From assembly GCA_014376525.1 (NCBI GenBank), contig JACMRI010000058.1:1-40909 (forward strand): DNA of 40,909 nucleotides. Reading direction: 5' to 3'. The notes beneath the pieces were generated by a model. It saw only the letters and a program-made list of their open reading frames with translations. It ran no database searches and was not told the origin of the DNA. The translations under genes were made by a program, and so were the position numbers. Positions 18,841-29,400 of the stretch are shown here, piece after piece (the first letter of the stretch is position 1; every line of letters begins with the position of its first letter). This stretch comes from Bacteroidia bacterium. Lineage in GTDB: Bacteria > Bacteroidota > Bacteroidia > UBA4408.

Positions 18841-19728
18841 CTAATCAACACTTCTGTTTTTAAGCAATTCAACTACTTCTTCTGCGTTTTTTATCCACGT
18901 TACACTATCGGCTTTAAACCATGTAAGTTGGCGTTTTGCATAGTTGCGGGTGTGTTGTTTTATTTTTGTTATGGCTTCGTTGAGTGTGGTATAGTCGCCA
19001 TTTATAAAATCGTATAGTTCTTTGTAACCTACTGTTTTAAGTGCATTTAGCTCACGTTGGTTGTAAAATTGTTGTGCTTCGTTTAACAAACCATTGCACA
19101 TCATTTCATCTACACGGCTATTTATACGGTTGTATAATTCTTGTCTTGGTAGGTCTATCCCTACTTTTATAATATCAAAATTACGGTGTTGCTTTTGTGC
19201 CAATAAAAAACTACTCATAGGTTTACCACTTACTTCATACACTTCAATGGCACGTACTACACGTTGTTTATTATTAATGTCTATTCCGTAATAATAAGGT
19301 GCGTCTATGCTTTGTAGTATTTCTTGCAACTCGTCTATTGGCGTGTTGTTGAGCGCTTGTCGGCGTTCCTCGTTACCGTAGGGTAGTGCATCTAAACCTT
19401 CGCACAGGGCTTTAATATATAAGCCTGTACCACCACATAATACTACTACATCGTTTGTTTTAAATAACCTATGAAGTATAGCTAAGGCGTCACGTTCGTA
19501 GTCGCCAGCGGTGTATAGCATATTTACACTGTGCGAATTTATGAAGTGATGTTTAACAGTGTTTAATTGCTCTGAAGTAGGTTTGGCTGTGCCTATGTTA
19601 AGTTCGGTAAATACTTGTCGCGAATCGGCAGATAGTATTTCGGTATTATACTGCTGCGCAAGTGTTATGGCTAATTCGGTTTTTCCCGAAGCCGTAGGTC
19701 CAACAACGCACAGCAGTAGTTTGTTCAT
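18841..19728 (-). CDS. miaA: tRNA dimethylallyltransferase
   Basis: Adds a dimethylallyl group to N6 of A37 in tRNAs that read UNN codons (EC 2.5.1.75). The 295-residue protein has the P-loop GPTASGKT at 10-17, the ILSADSRQVF motif with D35, GTAKPT, and the family signature RQLTWFKAD near the C terminus. I chose the ATG at 19728; an adjacent in-frame TTG at 19731 would add only one residue. No hfq follows. It lies 20 bases after the pRiA4b ORF-3-like gene and may share its transcript. Confidence 0.97.
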   Translation of the reverse strand: MNKLLLCVVGPTASGKTELAITLAQQYNTEILSADSRQVFTELNIGTAKPTSEQLNTVKHHFINSHSVNMLYTAGDYERDALAILHRLFKTNDVVVLCGGTGLYIKALCEGLDALPYGNEERRQALNNTPIDELQEILQSIDAPYYYGIDINNKQRVVRAIEVYEVSGKPMSSFLLAQKQHRNFDIIKVGIDLPRQELYNRINSRVDEMMCNGLLNEAQQFYNQRELNALKTVGYKELYDFINGDYTTLNEAITKIKQHTRNYAKRQLTWFKADSVTWIKNAEEVVELLKNRSVD

Positions 19729-19748
19729 CAATTGTAGTATACTGCTAT

Positions 19749-20342
19749 TTAGTATTCTTCGTGTGCACCACCGTGGCTTCCGCCTTCTTCATCGGTGTCG
19801 TAATCGCCATCAAATTCTTCTTCATCAAATTCGTCCAAGTCATCAAACTCATCTTTAGCAGAATGTTTTTTCTTTGGCGAAACATCGTCCCAATCCTCGT
19901 CTAATTCGTTATCGCCGAGGTGGGCTGGTTTTATATTTTTAAATGATTTGGGTACATCACCTTCTCTTTTGGTAATGGCAGGATATTTTATTTTAGTGTC
20001 TTCTTTTGGGATAATTTTAAGTAATTCTACCATAAAATTCCACTCATTCATAAAATCAAATGTATAAATGAATTTTTGATGTGGATCTTCTATATAATTG
20101 GCCAATATTGCCTTACGCATAAGTACTAGGTTTTCTTGGCCCATGTCTTCCAACGATATTTCGTTTTCTTTGCGCCAGCTATCGTCAGTAGTGTAAAATG
20201 ATGCTAGCTCGTTGCTTACAAATTCAAATGCTTGTACAATAGTGTTATGTAATTGCAAAAATGTAGCATCCGATTTTATTTCTATATCTCTAAATAAATC
20301 GGAGTCGTCTTCAAATGTTACACGAAATTTATATACTGCCAT
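19749..20342 (-). CDS. Plasmid pRiA4b ORF-3-like protein
   Basis: A 197-residue protein. Residues 1-150 resemble the pRiA4b ORF-3 / IS1096 TnpR passenger fold: VYKFRVTFEDDSDLFRDIEIKSDATFLQL is followed by a helix (HNTIVQAFEF) and a YTFDFMNEWNFMVELLKI strand-helix unit. The last 45 residues are extremely acidic (runs of D and E ending in GGAHEEY), giving a flexible tail. The name comes from mobile elements, but here the gene sits among housekeeping genes next to miaA with no transposase, so it looks like a resident gene. Function unknown. Confidence 0.8.
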   Translation of the reverse strand: MAVYKFRVTFEDDSDLFRDIEIKSDATFLQLHNTIVQAFEFVSNELASFYTTDDSWRKENEISLEDMGQENLVLMRKAILANYIEDPHQKFIYTFDFMNEWNFMVELLKIIPKEDTKIKYPAITKREGDVPKSFKNIKPAHLGDNELDEDWDDVSPKKKHSAKDEFDDLDEFDEEEFDGDYDTDEEGGSHGGAHEEY

Positions 20343-20443
20343 AATGTATAGTTATTGAAATGTTTAGTTGTAAATTATTAAAAATAATGCGGTACAAATA
20401 TATCATTGATAAGTTGTAAAATAGGGCATTCTATATAAAAATA

Positions 20444-21052
20444 TTACGCAAGATGTTCTTCTATCAGTAGCAATAATTCTTGTTGGGTTTCCATATATTT
20501 ATTTTGGGCGTACCACAAGTGTAGTTTTTCGTGTAATGAATTTTTATCCAAGGGTTCGGGGCTTATTTTATTGTCAGTAATTATTTTAGCTGCACTTGCA
20601 GGGCGAGGTCCCCAAATAAATACCTCTTCCAAAGTTTCTGTTTTTAAACAAATTAATTTAGGAATGCTCATACTACCGTTGGTGGTATAGTGTTGCATTA
20701 CTTCGGGGTGTTCATCTCGCAGTATAATTTTAAAATCAATGTGCGATGTTACGTAACTCATCTTAGCCAAAATAGGTACGTTTTGTGCAGCATCGCCACA
20801 CCATGCTTCGGCAATTACTAACCACGTGTAATTATTCTGTAGTTTATACAGACGGTCAATAAGTACGTCCAACAATTTTAATTTGATGTCGATACGGTGC
20901 ATACGATATACGTTTAACTTCGTATAGTTTACGTATTCCTGTGTTTGTGTAAGCCCCGTGGTTTTATTTTCTTTAAGCAAGGAGTCTATAATACGTTGAT
21001 ATTCGTTGTAGGTTACGCCTTGTTGTAATAGTTGTTTTGTTATTGTGCTCAT
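20444..21052 (-). CDS. Cytoplasmic thioredoxin-like protein with WCGDA loop
   Basis: A 202-residue protein with no signal peptide. The first 70 residues are helical; the thioredoxin-like domain carries EAWCGDAAQNVPILAKM (W84, C85, G86, D87, A88), so only one active-site cysteine remains. A cis-proline-type SIPKLICLKTE segment and a GPRP motif follow. This matches the thioredoxin-like family widespread in Bacteroidota whose members have WCGD in place of WCxxC; the substrate is unknown. It is a single-cysteine relative of the exported protein at 14429-14899. Divergent from the PAP2 gene. Confidence 0.87.
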   Translation of the reverse strand: MSTITKQLLQQGVTYNEYQRIIDSLLKENKTTGLTQTQEYVNYTKLNVYRMHRIDIKLKLLDVLIDRLYKLQNNYTWLVIAEAWCGDAAQNVPILAKMSYVTSHIDFKIILRDEHPEVMQHYTTNGSMSIPKLICLKTETLEEVFIWGPRPASAAKIITDNKISPEPLDKNSLHEKLHLWYAQNKYMETQQELLLLIEEHLA

Positions 21053-21099
21053 GGTTTAAATTTAACGCTAAATTTACGTTTTTAATATAAGCATTCGTA

Positions 21100-21750
21100 A
21101 TGTCACTAAAAGAAATTTTTAAACAAAATAAACTTCTATTTTACCCACTTATTTTTGTGTGGTTTACTGGTTTTATATACTATTTATATTACGGTAAAGA
21201 ACAAGCTTTTTTAAGTATTAACACTACGCATAATGCGGCTGTAGATAGTGTAATGAAAGTTGTTACACATCTTGGCGAGTTTTACTTATTATTACCCGTG
21301 TTGTTATATTTATACGCTAAACAAGTACGTTTAGGTGTAGGTTTATTTATTGCTTATGCAGGCGCAACGTTACTATCTCAAGGTATTAAATATTGGGCTC
21401 CATGGCATAACGATAGGCCCTCACTTTATTTTTACCTAAACCCTCGTGTACATTATGTGCCCGATTATTTTAATAATGTATCGCATAGTTTTCCTAGCGG
21501 ACACACTACTTTGGCGTTTGTTGTGCTTATTTATTTAGCATTAACATTACGCAGTACTGTAGCACAACTTATATGCTTAACTATAGCTGTGGTAGCGGCA
21601 TATTCTCGTGTATATTTAGCACAACATTTTGTGGAAGATTTACTTGGCGGAGCTTTTATTGGTAGTACATTTGCAATATTGTGTTATGTGTATTTTACGG
21701 CTAACAAACGTATTAACTCTCCCTATTTAAACACTACTTATTTACCCTAA
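21100..21750 (+). CDS. PAP2-superfamily membrane phosphatase
   Basis: A 216-residue membrane phosphatase with about six hydrophobic helices. The three PAP2 motifs are complete: K98 ... R106-P107 (KYWAPWHNDRPS), PSGH at 132-135 with catalytic H135, and SR(169-170)...H176...D180 in YSRVYLAQHFVED. Such enzymes dephosphorylate phosphatidic acid, undecaprenyl diphosphate or lipid A; the substrate here is unassigned. It ends 14 bases before the symporter gene, so the two may be co-transcribed. Confidence 0.92.
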   Translation: MSLKEIFKQNKLLFYPLIFVWFTGFIYYLYYGKEQAFLSINTTHNAAVDSVMKVVTHLGEFYLLLPVLLYLYAKQVRLGVGLFIAYAGATLLSQGIKYWAPWHNDRPSLYFYLNPRVHYVPDYFNNVSHSFPSGHTTLAFVVLIYLALTLRSTVAQLICLTIAVVAAYSRVYLAQHFVEDLLGGAFIGSTFAILCYVYFTANKRINSPYLNTTYLP

Positions 21751-21764
21751 AACTATATTATTAT

Positions 21765-23255
21765 ATGAGTCCTTTTATTATTCTTATTTGCGTTGCTATT
21801 TATTTTTTAGGCTTATTAAGTATTTCTTTTGTAACCTCACGTGTTACCAGTTCTGAGGGTTATTTTTTGGGCAACAAACAATCGCCATGGTACGCAGTAG
21901 CCTTTGGTATGGTGGGCGATTCGTTAAGTGGTGTTACATTTATATCAGTACCAGGAGCTATTTATTATGGCAAATTTGGTTACTTACAATTGGTGGCAGG
22001 TTATTTTGTGGGTTATTTTGTAATATCTCGTGTGCTGTTACCTATATATTATTCACGCAATTTAACTTCTATTTACGAATATTTGCGTGAGCGCTTTGGC
22101 ACTATAACCCAACGGACTGGTGCATTTTTCTTTTTACTATCTCGTTTATTAGGTGCTAGTGGGCGTTTGTTTTTGGCCGCTAATGTGCTGCAGTTATTTG
22201 TGTTTGATGCCTTTCATATTCCCTTCCCAATATCAGTTACTATTATTATTAGTTTAATATTAATTTACACGTACAGAGGAGGTATACAAACATTGGTATG
22301 GACAGATGTTTTTCAATCTACATTTTTATTACTTGCTGTGCTGCTTTCTATACTTGCCATTGCTAACGCTATGCACCTTGGTGTGGCAGATGTGGCAAGA
22401 CTTATAAAGCACAGCAATTATAATCAAATATTATTTTTAGACGTGAATGGAAAAAGTTTTATACTCAAAAATTTTATTGGTGGATTATTTATAGCAGTAG
22501 CAATGACGGGCCTAGACCAAAATATGATGCAAAAAAATTTAAGCTGTAAATCGCTTGCCGATGCACAAAAAAATATAGAATGGTTTAGTGTAATAATGGT
22601 ATTGGTAAATGTATTTTTTGTGTGCTTAGGTGCATTAATATACGCTTACATGCAAGCTAATAACATAGCCTTACCAATGAATGCCGATGGCACTAAAGTA
22701 CTTACTGATACTGTGTTTCCAAGTCTTGCACTTAACCATTTAGGTGTGTTTGCTGGCATAGTGTTTATAATAGGTTTAACAGCTGCCACCTTTAGTAGTG
22801 CCGACTCGGTACTTACCTCTCTCACTACTACGGTATACATAGATTTTATGAATTTGGATAGCAATAACGCACTCACTGAAGGGGATAAAAAACGTAGGCG
22901 TACATTTATACACGGTGCGTTTGCAGGAGTATTGTTACTCTGTATTTTAGGCTTTTCTGCACTAAATAATAACGCAATAGTTAATACTGTATTAATGCTT
23001 GCAGGTTACACTTATGGACCGCTATTGGGTTTATTTGCATTGGGTTTATTTAGCAATATAAAATTGAACGATACATTGGTGCCATACGCCTGCATACTTG
23101 CGCCAATAATTACTTACGCGCTTAACCAAGTGCTATCAAGTAATACCAATGGTTACCAAATAGGCATGGAACTAATAGTAGTAAATGCTATTATTAGTAT
23201 AGTATTATTAGTTGTATTTAGTAAGATAAAAAAAACAGCTTTACCAAAAAATTAA
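21765..23255 (+). CDS. Sodium:solute symporter (SSS family)
   Basis: A 496-residue inner-membrane Na+-coupled symporter with about 13 predicted helices. Family marks include VTSSEGYFLGNKQSPWYAV after the first helix, the GDSLSGVTFISVPGAIY segment, YEYLRERFG, and TGLDQNMMQKNLSC and AATFSSADSVLTSLTT in the core, the last contributing the usual Na+-site serine. The transported solute cannot be deduced. It converges on the SpoIIE-type gene with only 18 bases between and no visible terminator. Confidence 0.92.
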   Translation: MSPFIILICVAIYFLGLLSISFVTSRVTSSEGYFLGNKQSPWYAVAFGMVGDSLSGVTFISVPGAIYYGKFGYLQLVAGYFVGYFVISRVLLPIYYSRNLTSIYEYLRERFGTITQRTGAFFFLLSRLLGASGRLFLAANVLQLFVFDAFHIPFPISVTIIISLILIYTYRGGIQTLVWTDVFQSTFLLLAVLLSILAIANAMHLGVADVARLIKHSNYNQILFLDVNGKSFILKNFIGGLFIAVAMTGLDQNMMQKNLSCKSLADAQKNIEWFSVIMVLVNVFFVCLGALIYAYMQANNIALPMNADGTKVLTDTVFPSLALNHLGVFAGIVFIIGLTAATFSSADSVLTSLTTTVYIDFMNLDSNNALTEGDKKRRRTFIHGAFAGVLLLCILGFSALNNNAIVNTVLMLAGYTYGPLLGLFALGLFSNIKLNDTLVPYACILAPIITYALNQVLSSNTNGYQIGMELIVVNAIISIVLLVVFSKIKKTALPKN

Positions 23256-23273
23256 TTCTGTGCTTTACAAATC

Positions 23274-25280
23274 TTATTTTATTCTAAAACCTATCACCAT
23301 CATATCATCTATTTGTAATGTTTGATTGTACATCCATTCATTTATAAACACGGTTACGTGTTCATGTTGCGCATCGCAAGGCATAGATGCAATATGTTGT
23401 AGTATTGTTTTAAATTTACTGTAATACACTTTTTTATTGTTAGGCCCCCCTTTTTGGTCAGCAAAACCATCGCTAAACAAATATACCATATCATTAGGTT
23501 GCATTGCAAAAGTACTTTGTGTAAAATCGTTTATCGTATTTACATTTATTGATTGTCTATCTACCGTAAGTTCTATCACTTCGTTATTGCGCACTACTAT
23601 TATACTATTGCGCGCACCCGAGTATGTAAGTACATTGGTTACTATGTTTAATTTACATAACGATAAATCCATACCCTCGTGAAACTCCTTAGCTATGGCT
23701 AATTTAAGTTTTTCTTTGATACGATGTTTTATGCAATTTAAAATGGCCGCGGGTTCTGTTATTTTTTGTTCGTTTACGGCATATTCTAACAAGTCGTAGG
23801 CAAGTATGCTCATCATTGCGCCAGGCACACCATGGCCGGTACAATCTACCGCACTTACTATTATATTATTATTGTCTATTTTATTTATCCAATAAATATC
23901 TCCACTTACAAAATCTTTGGGCTGATAAAATATAAAATACTCTTGGCTAAACTCTATTAGGTCGGCATCGCCTGGCATTAGTAATTCTTGTATGTGCTGG
24001 GCATAAATTATGCTATCATGTATTAGTTCATTTTTACGTTCCAATAAACTATGCGCTTTGTTTATTTCATCATTTTTAAGTTGTAATAATAAATTAGCTG
24101 TTTGCTTGGCTTTTAAGTTTTTATAAATGAACAAAGCTAAGGCTATCATAAGTAACAATACTATTCCAATACCATAAAACAATATGCGCTGTTGCTTTAG
24201 TTTGGCATCGTTTATCTCGTTGTCTTTATTGAGTAGTGCTATTTTATTTTCACGATTATCAATTTCGTAATTTGAGCCCAACTGATTAAATTTTTGCATA
24301 TTATCTCTACTATACACATCGTCCAAAATAAAATGATACTTGGTAATATAATAGTATGCACTATCATACTGTTTTAACTTACTATAACTGTACGATATTT
24401 CTTTAAAAGCCTCTACACACTCCAAATAATCGGCATAATTAATAGGGGCTATAGTTACAGGATATAAAGTTTTTACAGCTTGCTTATACTTACCTTGCTT
24501 ATTATACATACCTCCTAAATAGGTATATAATTCTACATCAACAAAAGTAGAATCTTTTAATTTTTTAGCTAAATAAAGCCCTTCCTTACAAAATTGTTCA
24601 CAGGTGTAGTAATCTTTTTTTAACAAATAACACTTTGCAAGATTACAATAATCAAAAAGTAAATTATTAGAATCTTTATTGGCTTTATTGTAAATATAAT
24701 TTTTTGTTTGATAGTAAATAGCTGAATCAATTTGGTGCTGTTCAATATTATTTAATGCCAATTGATTATTAGAAGAGGTAAAAGCAAAGCCAAAAAAACT
24801 TTTGTCAACTTTATTTAAATTGCCTAAAATTTTGTACAAATAAATATTACTGTATGTATAAACACCATTTTCGCCGTATATTTTTGCTAAGCTGTAATAA
24901 ATATTACACATTTCGGAATTACCATCATTAAGAGACTCGTAATAAGGTAGTGCTTTTAGGTAATATTTTAAACACTCTTGGTCTTGTTTTAAATTTCTAT
25001 AACATTGTGCTAACTTTCTGTTAATGCGACCAATTCTTTTTTCACTTTTTAACTTGGTTGCAACCTTTAATGCATTCTTGTAATAAATTATAGTTTTATC
25101 TATTAATTGAGTATCCGTGAAATAATAGTTGCCTATTCTATAATACGCATCGCATATAGCAGTATCGGCCTTAGCGTTTTTTAATACTAATTGTAAACTA
25201 TCTAAAGTTTTAATTTGGGCATAAGAACTAATACTTCTTAAAAAGAAGAATATTATTATAATTACTAAACGTGTACTCAT
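23274..25280 (-). CDS. TPR sensor protein with C-terminal SpoIIE/PP2C serine phosphatase domain
   Basis: A 668-residue signalling protein. A signal peptide ends near SSYAQ (about 22). Residues about 30-340 are TPR-like helical repeats outside the inner membrane, then a short helical linker, one membrane helix at about 365-385 (GIGIVLLLMIALALFIY), a coiled coil, and a cytoplasmic SpoIIE-type PP2C domain from about 440. The metal-binding motifs FVSGDIYW, VDCTGHGVPG (about 478) and FSDGFADQKGG (about 603) are present. The arrangement suggests an outside signal changing dephosphorylation of an anti-sigma-factor antagonist or similar target, not found here. Upstream is the PorP/SprF gene, 94 bases away. 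Confidence 0.9.
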   Translation of the reverse strand: MSTRLVIIIIFFFLRSISSYAQIKTLDSLQLVLKNAKADTAICDAYYRIGNYYFTDTQLIDKTIIYYKNALKVATKLKSEKRIGRINRKLAQCYRNLKQDQECLKYYLKALPYYESLNDGNSEMCNIYYSLAKIYGENGVYTYSNIYLYKILGNLNKVDKSFFGFAFTSSNNQLALNNIEQHQIDSAIYYQTKNYIYNKANKDSNNLLFDYCNLAKCYLLKKDYYTCEQFCKEGLYLAKKLKDSTFVDVELYTYLGGMYNKQGKYKQAVKTLYPVTIAPINYADYLECVEAFKEISYSYSKLKQYDSAYYYITKYHFILDDVYSRDNMQKFNQLGSNYEIDNRENKIALLNKDNEINDAKLKQQRILFYGIGIVLLLMIALALFIYKNLKAKQTANLLLQLKNDEINKAHSLLERKNELIHDSIIYAQHIQELLMPGDADLIEFSQEYFIFYQPKDFVSGDIYWINKIDNNNIIVSAVDCTGHGVPGAMMSILAYDLLEYAVNEQKITEPAAILNCIKHRIKEKLKLAIAKEFHEGMDLSLCKLNIVTNVLTYSGARNSIIVVRNNEVIELTVDRQSINVNTINDFTQSTFAMQPNDMVYLFSDGFADQKGGPNNKKVYYSKFKTILQHIASMPCDAQHEHVTVFINEWMYNQTLQIDDMMVIGFRIK

Positions 25281-25374
25281 TGTTGTATTATATTTTTTTA
25301 AAAATTATTTTTTAAAAATACTGTTAAATAAAAAAATAAGCCTGTGCCAAAATGAGTACAAATTTTAATATTGT

Positions 25375-26394
25375 TTACAGTTTAACACGCTTATCATTTA
25401 TAAAATTGTAAGATAAAGATAACTCCAAACCTCCTTTATATTTGCTTACTTGTGTTAGTGTTGATGTGTTAATATCGTAGCTTACACCCAACTTAAATCC
25501 TTTTGCACCGAAAGAACTAGCTAATATTAATGCATCTTGCATACGTGAGTATATTCCAAAATCAAAAAAAGCATCACTTAATCCAATTTTCACGTTTTGC
25601 GCTCCTGCTTTAATAATGTATTTAGCAAACAAACCTGGAATTGTTTCTCTGTGCCCTGCTTGCTGTGTTATAAGCAACTTAGGCGCTAAGGCAAACATTC
25701 CTTTACCTGCAATTTTTTTAACTAATAAATCCAAACTAATAAACGCAACGCCTTTAGCTACCATTTTATCGGTACCTGTTCCTAGGGCTTTATTTGACGC
25801 ATTGGGGTGAGTTAAACTTAATCCAAATGTTACGGGCAAATCATTACGTTGTAAATATTTCCAAATTATTCCCACACCTACATCTAAATACTTATTACTT
25901 GCTGCATAAACACTTTCTTTACTTGATAATGCTGCGCTATAAGCACCATCAGCATATTGATTATCCCAAGCCAAATTACTTAAGTTAGCACTACGTTGTC
26001 CCATACCTATCATTATACCTGCGCACAGAGTGTTTTTAGAATTTATTGTCTGCGATGCTGCAATATTTATTCCACCTACTACAGTACCATACTTAGACTT
26101 GCCCGACACATCGTTTAAAACCCAAAGTCCAACGTTTAGTTTTTTATTTTTAGCAGTTGGTTTTAATAATGCAAAATCTGCACTAAAGCCCGAAGTTGTG
26201 TATGCCTTTGCGCTTATTTGTCCCCATTGATTTTTAAAACAACTATTTATTTTCAAGCTCCCGTCTATGTTGGCTGTTGCCGCTGGGTTAAGCATACTTA
26301 AATTATTCTCATATTGCGAAAAATGAAAATCTTGTGCTTTAATTACACTTACGTGCAGTATAATAGTTATTGCTGTAAATAATATATTTTTCAT
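25375..26394 (-). CDS. PorP/SprF family type IX secretion outer-membrane protein
   Basis: A 339-residue outer-membrane protein with a signal peptide (ending near SVIKAQD) and the PorP/SprF opening QDFHFSQYENNLSMLNPAATANIDGSLKINSCFKNQW, given here in parts because of its length: HFSQYENN and LNPAATA are the diagnostic pieces. The rest is predicted beta-barrel ending LSLSYNF. These proteins work with the type IX system and are typically encoded next to large cargo proteins with a type B sorting domain, helping them attach to the cell surface. That is the case here: the reprolysin-like cargo gene lies 9 bases upstream. Confidence 0.93.
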   Translation of the reverse strand: MKNILFTAITIILHVSVIKAQDFHFSQYENNLSMLNPAATANIDGSLKINSCFKNQWGQISAKAYTTSGFSADFALLKPTAKNKKLNVGLWVLNDVSGKSKYGTVVGGINIAASQTINSKNTLCAGIMIGMGQRSANLSNLAWDNQYADGAYSAALSSKESVYAASNKYLDVGVGIIWKYLQRNDLPVTFGLSLTHPNASNKALGTGTDKMVAKGVAFISLDLLVKKIAGKGMFALAPKLLITQQAGHRETIPGLFAKYIIKAGAQNVKIGLSDAFFDFGIYSRMQDALILASSFGAKGFKLGVSYDINTSTLTQVSKYKGGLELSLSYNFINDKRVKL

Positions 26395-26403
26395 ATTGAT
26401 TAT

Positions 26404-29400
26404 TTATTTTATTAATGTAATATCTCCTTTTTTGTTCACTTCTTTTCCTGTTATTAGTTTAGCATTAGCAAAATAAACATATACGCCTTCCTCTGCATTA
26501 CTTCCATTGTACAAACCATTCCAGCCTTTATTTTTATTAGTAGTTTGAAACACTATGTTTCCCCAACGGTCGTAAACCACAAACAATAAATCTATAATAG
26601 ATTCCCCTCTTACATACAACACATCATTTTCGCCATCTCCATTAGGCGAAAATACATCTGGAATAAAAATATCATTGGGTATCTTTATTTTAATTTTAAC
26701 AGAATCTTTGGTAACGCATCCATTGTAATCTGTGGCCGAAATTACATACTCAATGTCTTTATAAGGTGTTGCTTTAGGGTTAGCACAATTTGTACAATTT
26801 AAAGAATCTGTCGGAGTCCAAGAATAGCTATAATGTGTTCCGTTTGTAGTTAAATTTATGGAATGGCTAATAAGCAGCGTGGTGTCATTAATTGTTTTTA
26901 TAGGGTTGTTAGAAAATAGTATTTCAACACTTTTTATTGTTTTACAATTATTAGTATCTGTACCTTGCGCATAATAAATAATTGTACTATCAACAAATGC
27001 TTTAGGGTTTGCTACCATTACACTTGTTAAATAATTTGCGGGAAACCAATTGTAACCTATACACGTAGAGCATACCGCTTGCAAAGCTATCGAATCGGCG
27101 GTACATACTACAGCTACATCGTTAATAGTTAAAGTAGGTAATGGATTTACTTTTACAATAACACTATCACTTTTGGGCCCTTTGCAACCTATCCCTGAGT
27201 ACATAACATGTACAGTATCATTGTTGTTAAAATTTATGGAATTAAAACTGTTAAGAGCTCCGTTTTGAATCATTGTATTATTTATGAAAAATGTATAACC
27301 ACCTAAGTTATTTGGACTTGCTACTAGCTTTAACGAATCGCCTTTACATATTGCAGTTGCGTCTGTAATATTAAGGGCAGGACCTTGTACTACATTTATA
27401 GTATGTGAGTTGCTAAACGTGTCGCAAATGCAATTACCCTGTTGTATTTTACTTGTAATGGTATGTTGCCCTAATGATAAATTACTTATGGCATAGTTAG
27501 GCGAACTACCTGTATAAATAAGTACTCCGTTATCATATATAAAATACGTATTATAATTAATAGGAGCAATGTTAATGGTAGCATTTTCATTTAAACAAAA
27601 TGAATCTTTAACAGTACTAATTGTAGGTACAGGCGGGGTAGTGTTTACTACAACAGCATAAGGCACTTTAGGGCTTTTACACCCATTTGTATCCACAGAT
27701 TGCACATAGTACAAAGTAGTAATAGTAGGCGATACGCTTAACGGTAAGGTACCTATTGATGTAGAAGACGTACTACTGCCATATACATCATACACCGAAG
27801 ATGATGTGGGTGATATGATTATAGATTTTCCACTGCAAATAGTATCATCAACTTTTGAATAGGAAGGTGGGTTAGAATTAACCCACTGAACAAAAGTATC
27901 TGTTCGAGTACAGTTGTTAGAATCTACAGTAATCAATACATACGTTTGTTTGTTGTTTGTAAATGTAGAGGTTAGCTGTAAATTATTTATAGCCGTATCG
28001 GTTGATGTTAGTAGTGTTGTTCTATTATATACATTCCATTCGTGACTATGCGGATAAACGCCTCCGTTTGTTTCGGCTAATAAACGAATAGAATCGCCAA
28101 TACATTTAACTTGATTTAGTGGCATTATTAACCCTGTTAATGGTAAAGGAGCTACCATTATTGCCGAGTCTCGCCATTTGCACCCACTTGTATCTGTTAC
28201 CGTAATGTAGTAAGTAGCCGCCCCAATATTATTTAGGTTTTGAGTAGTAGCCGCTGTACTCCACCCATACGTATAATTGGGTTTTGGGGGTAGCATTGTT
28301 GTTTTTATGCTACCGTTTGCATTGCCATTACACAATGGCGCTGTTACTTGTAAGCTACCGTTTAGCGCTGTGTTTACTTTTATAGTATCTATTAACAATT
28401 TATAACAATCGGTACTGTCTTTTATCTCTAATGAATATATACCCGAGTTTACATTTGTTAAATTTTGAGTTGTTGCTCCATTGCTCCACGTGTAGCTAAA
28501 TGGCTGTATGCCACCTGTAACATTCAATGTTATACCGCCATTTGATATACCATAGCACTTTGCATTAGTTGTGGTGCTACTAAGTGTATAATTGGTGCAC
28601 GAGCAGGCTTGTAAACAGGTAGCATTATTATATCTATCTCTTATTAATGCTCCTGGTAATGGTCCAAAGCCATTTATAGTTTGTATAGCAACATCTGAAC
28701 AATAACTCATAATAGTTCCTTGACCATTTGGCGCAGGGCTTGTTTGAGCGCAAGTACCTTCTACAGTATAACACCCGTCTATAGGACCGCCAGACCAGCC
28801 GCACCAGTGTGTATGATTGCTTCCCATATTGTGACCCATTTCGTGAGAAATAAGTTTTAAATGTGAGTTAAATGTAGGCAAGTTACCTTGCCAATTTACA
28901 TTTGAATATGCAAAATTTAAAGTATGATTTAATGGCAAAATAGGTGGTGTACTTGTTGCGTAAGCATAATTTTTACATAAAACATCAAGCCAAGCTACCC
29001 CGCCTGAAGCAACGGTAGTGCTTGGTGAAAATGATATTAAATGCGCTAAATCGCCATTAAACCCTTGGCGAAGGACTGTAAATTCATTAAGAGGATCAAA
29101 TACATTTGTTGTTGAATAATTATCTTGCGTATTCCAAATATATAGTTGAGAAATTTCTATTTTAATACTTTCATTTTGATACACTATTGCTAATAAATTA
29201 AACATTCCTTGTAACCAATTAGTTACGTTAGCTGTTGAATTCCCTTCTGCTTGATAAAATGCGTAATCGGTTTCTAAGTATATACGCACACATTTGGGTA
29301 TTGCCAATGTGCCTATATTTCCCGAGTTGGCTATTTGTTTGATGCGTTTATTGTTTAAGAGCGTGGTATTTGGTGGTGTTAAGTCGCCACCACACTTAAA

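Noticed and set aside
23256-23273. Terminator between the convergent symporter and phosphatase genes
   Set aside because: The gap is only 18 bases and holds no inverted repeat or T tract.
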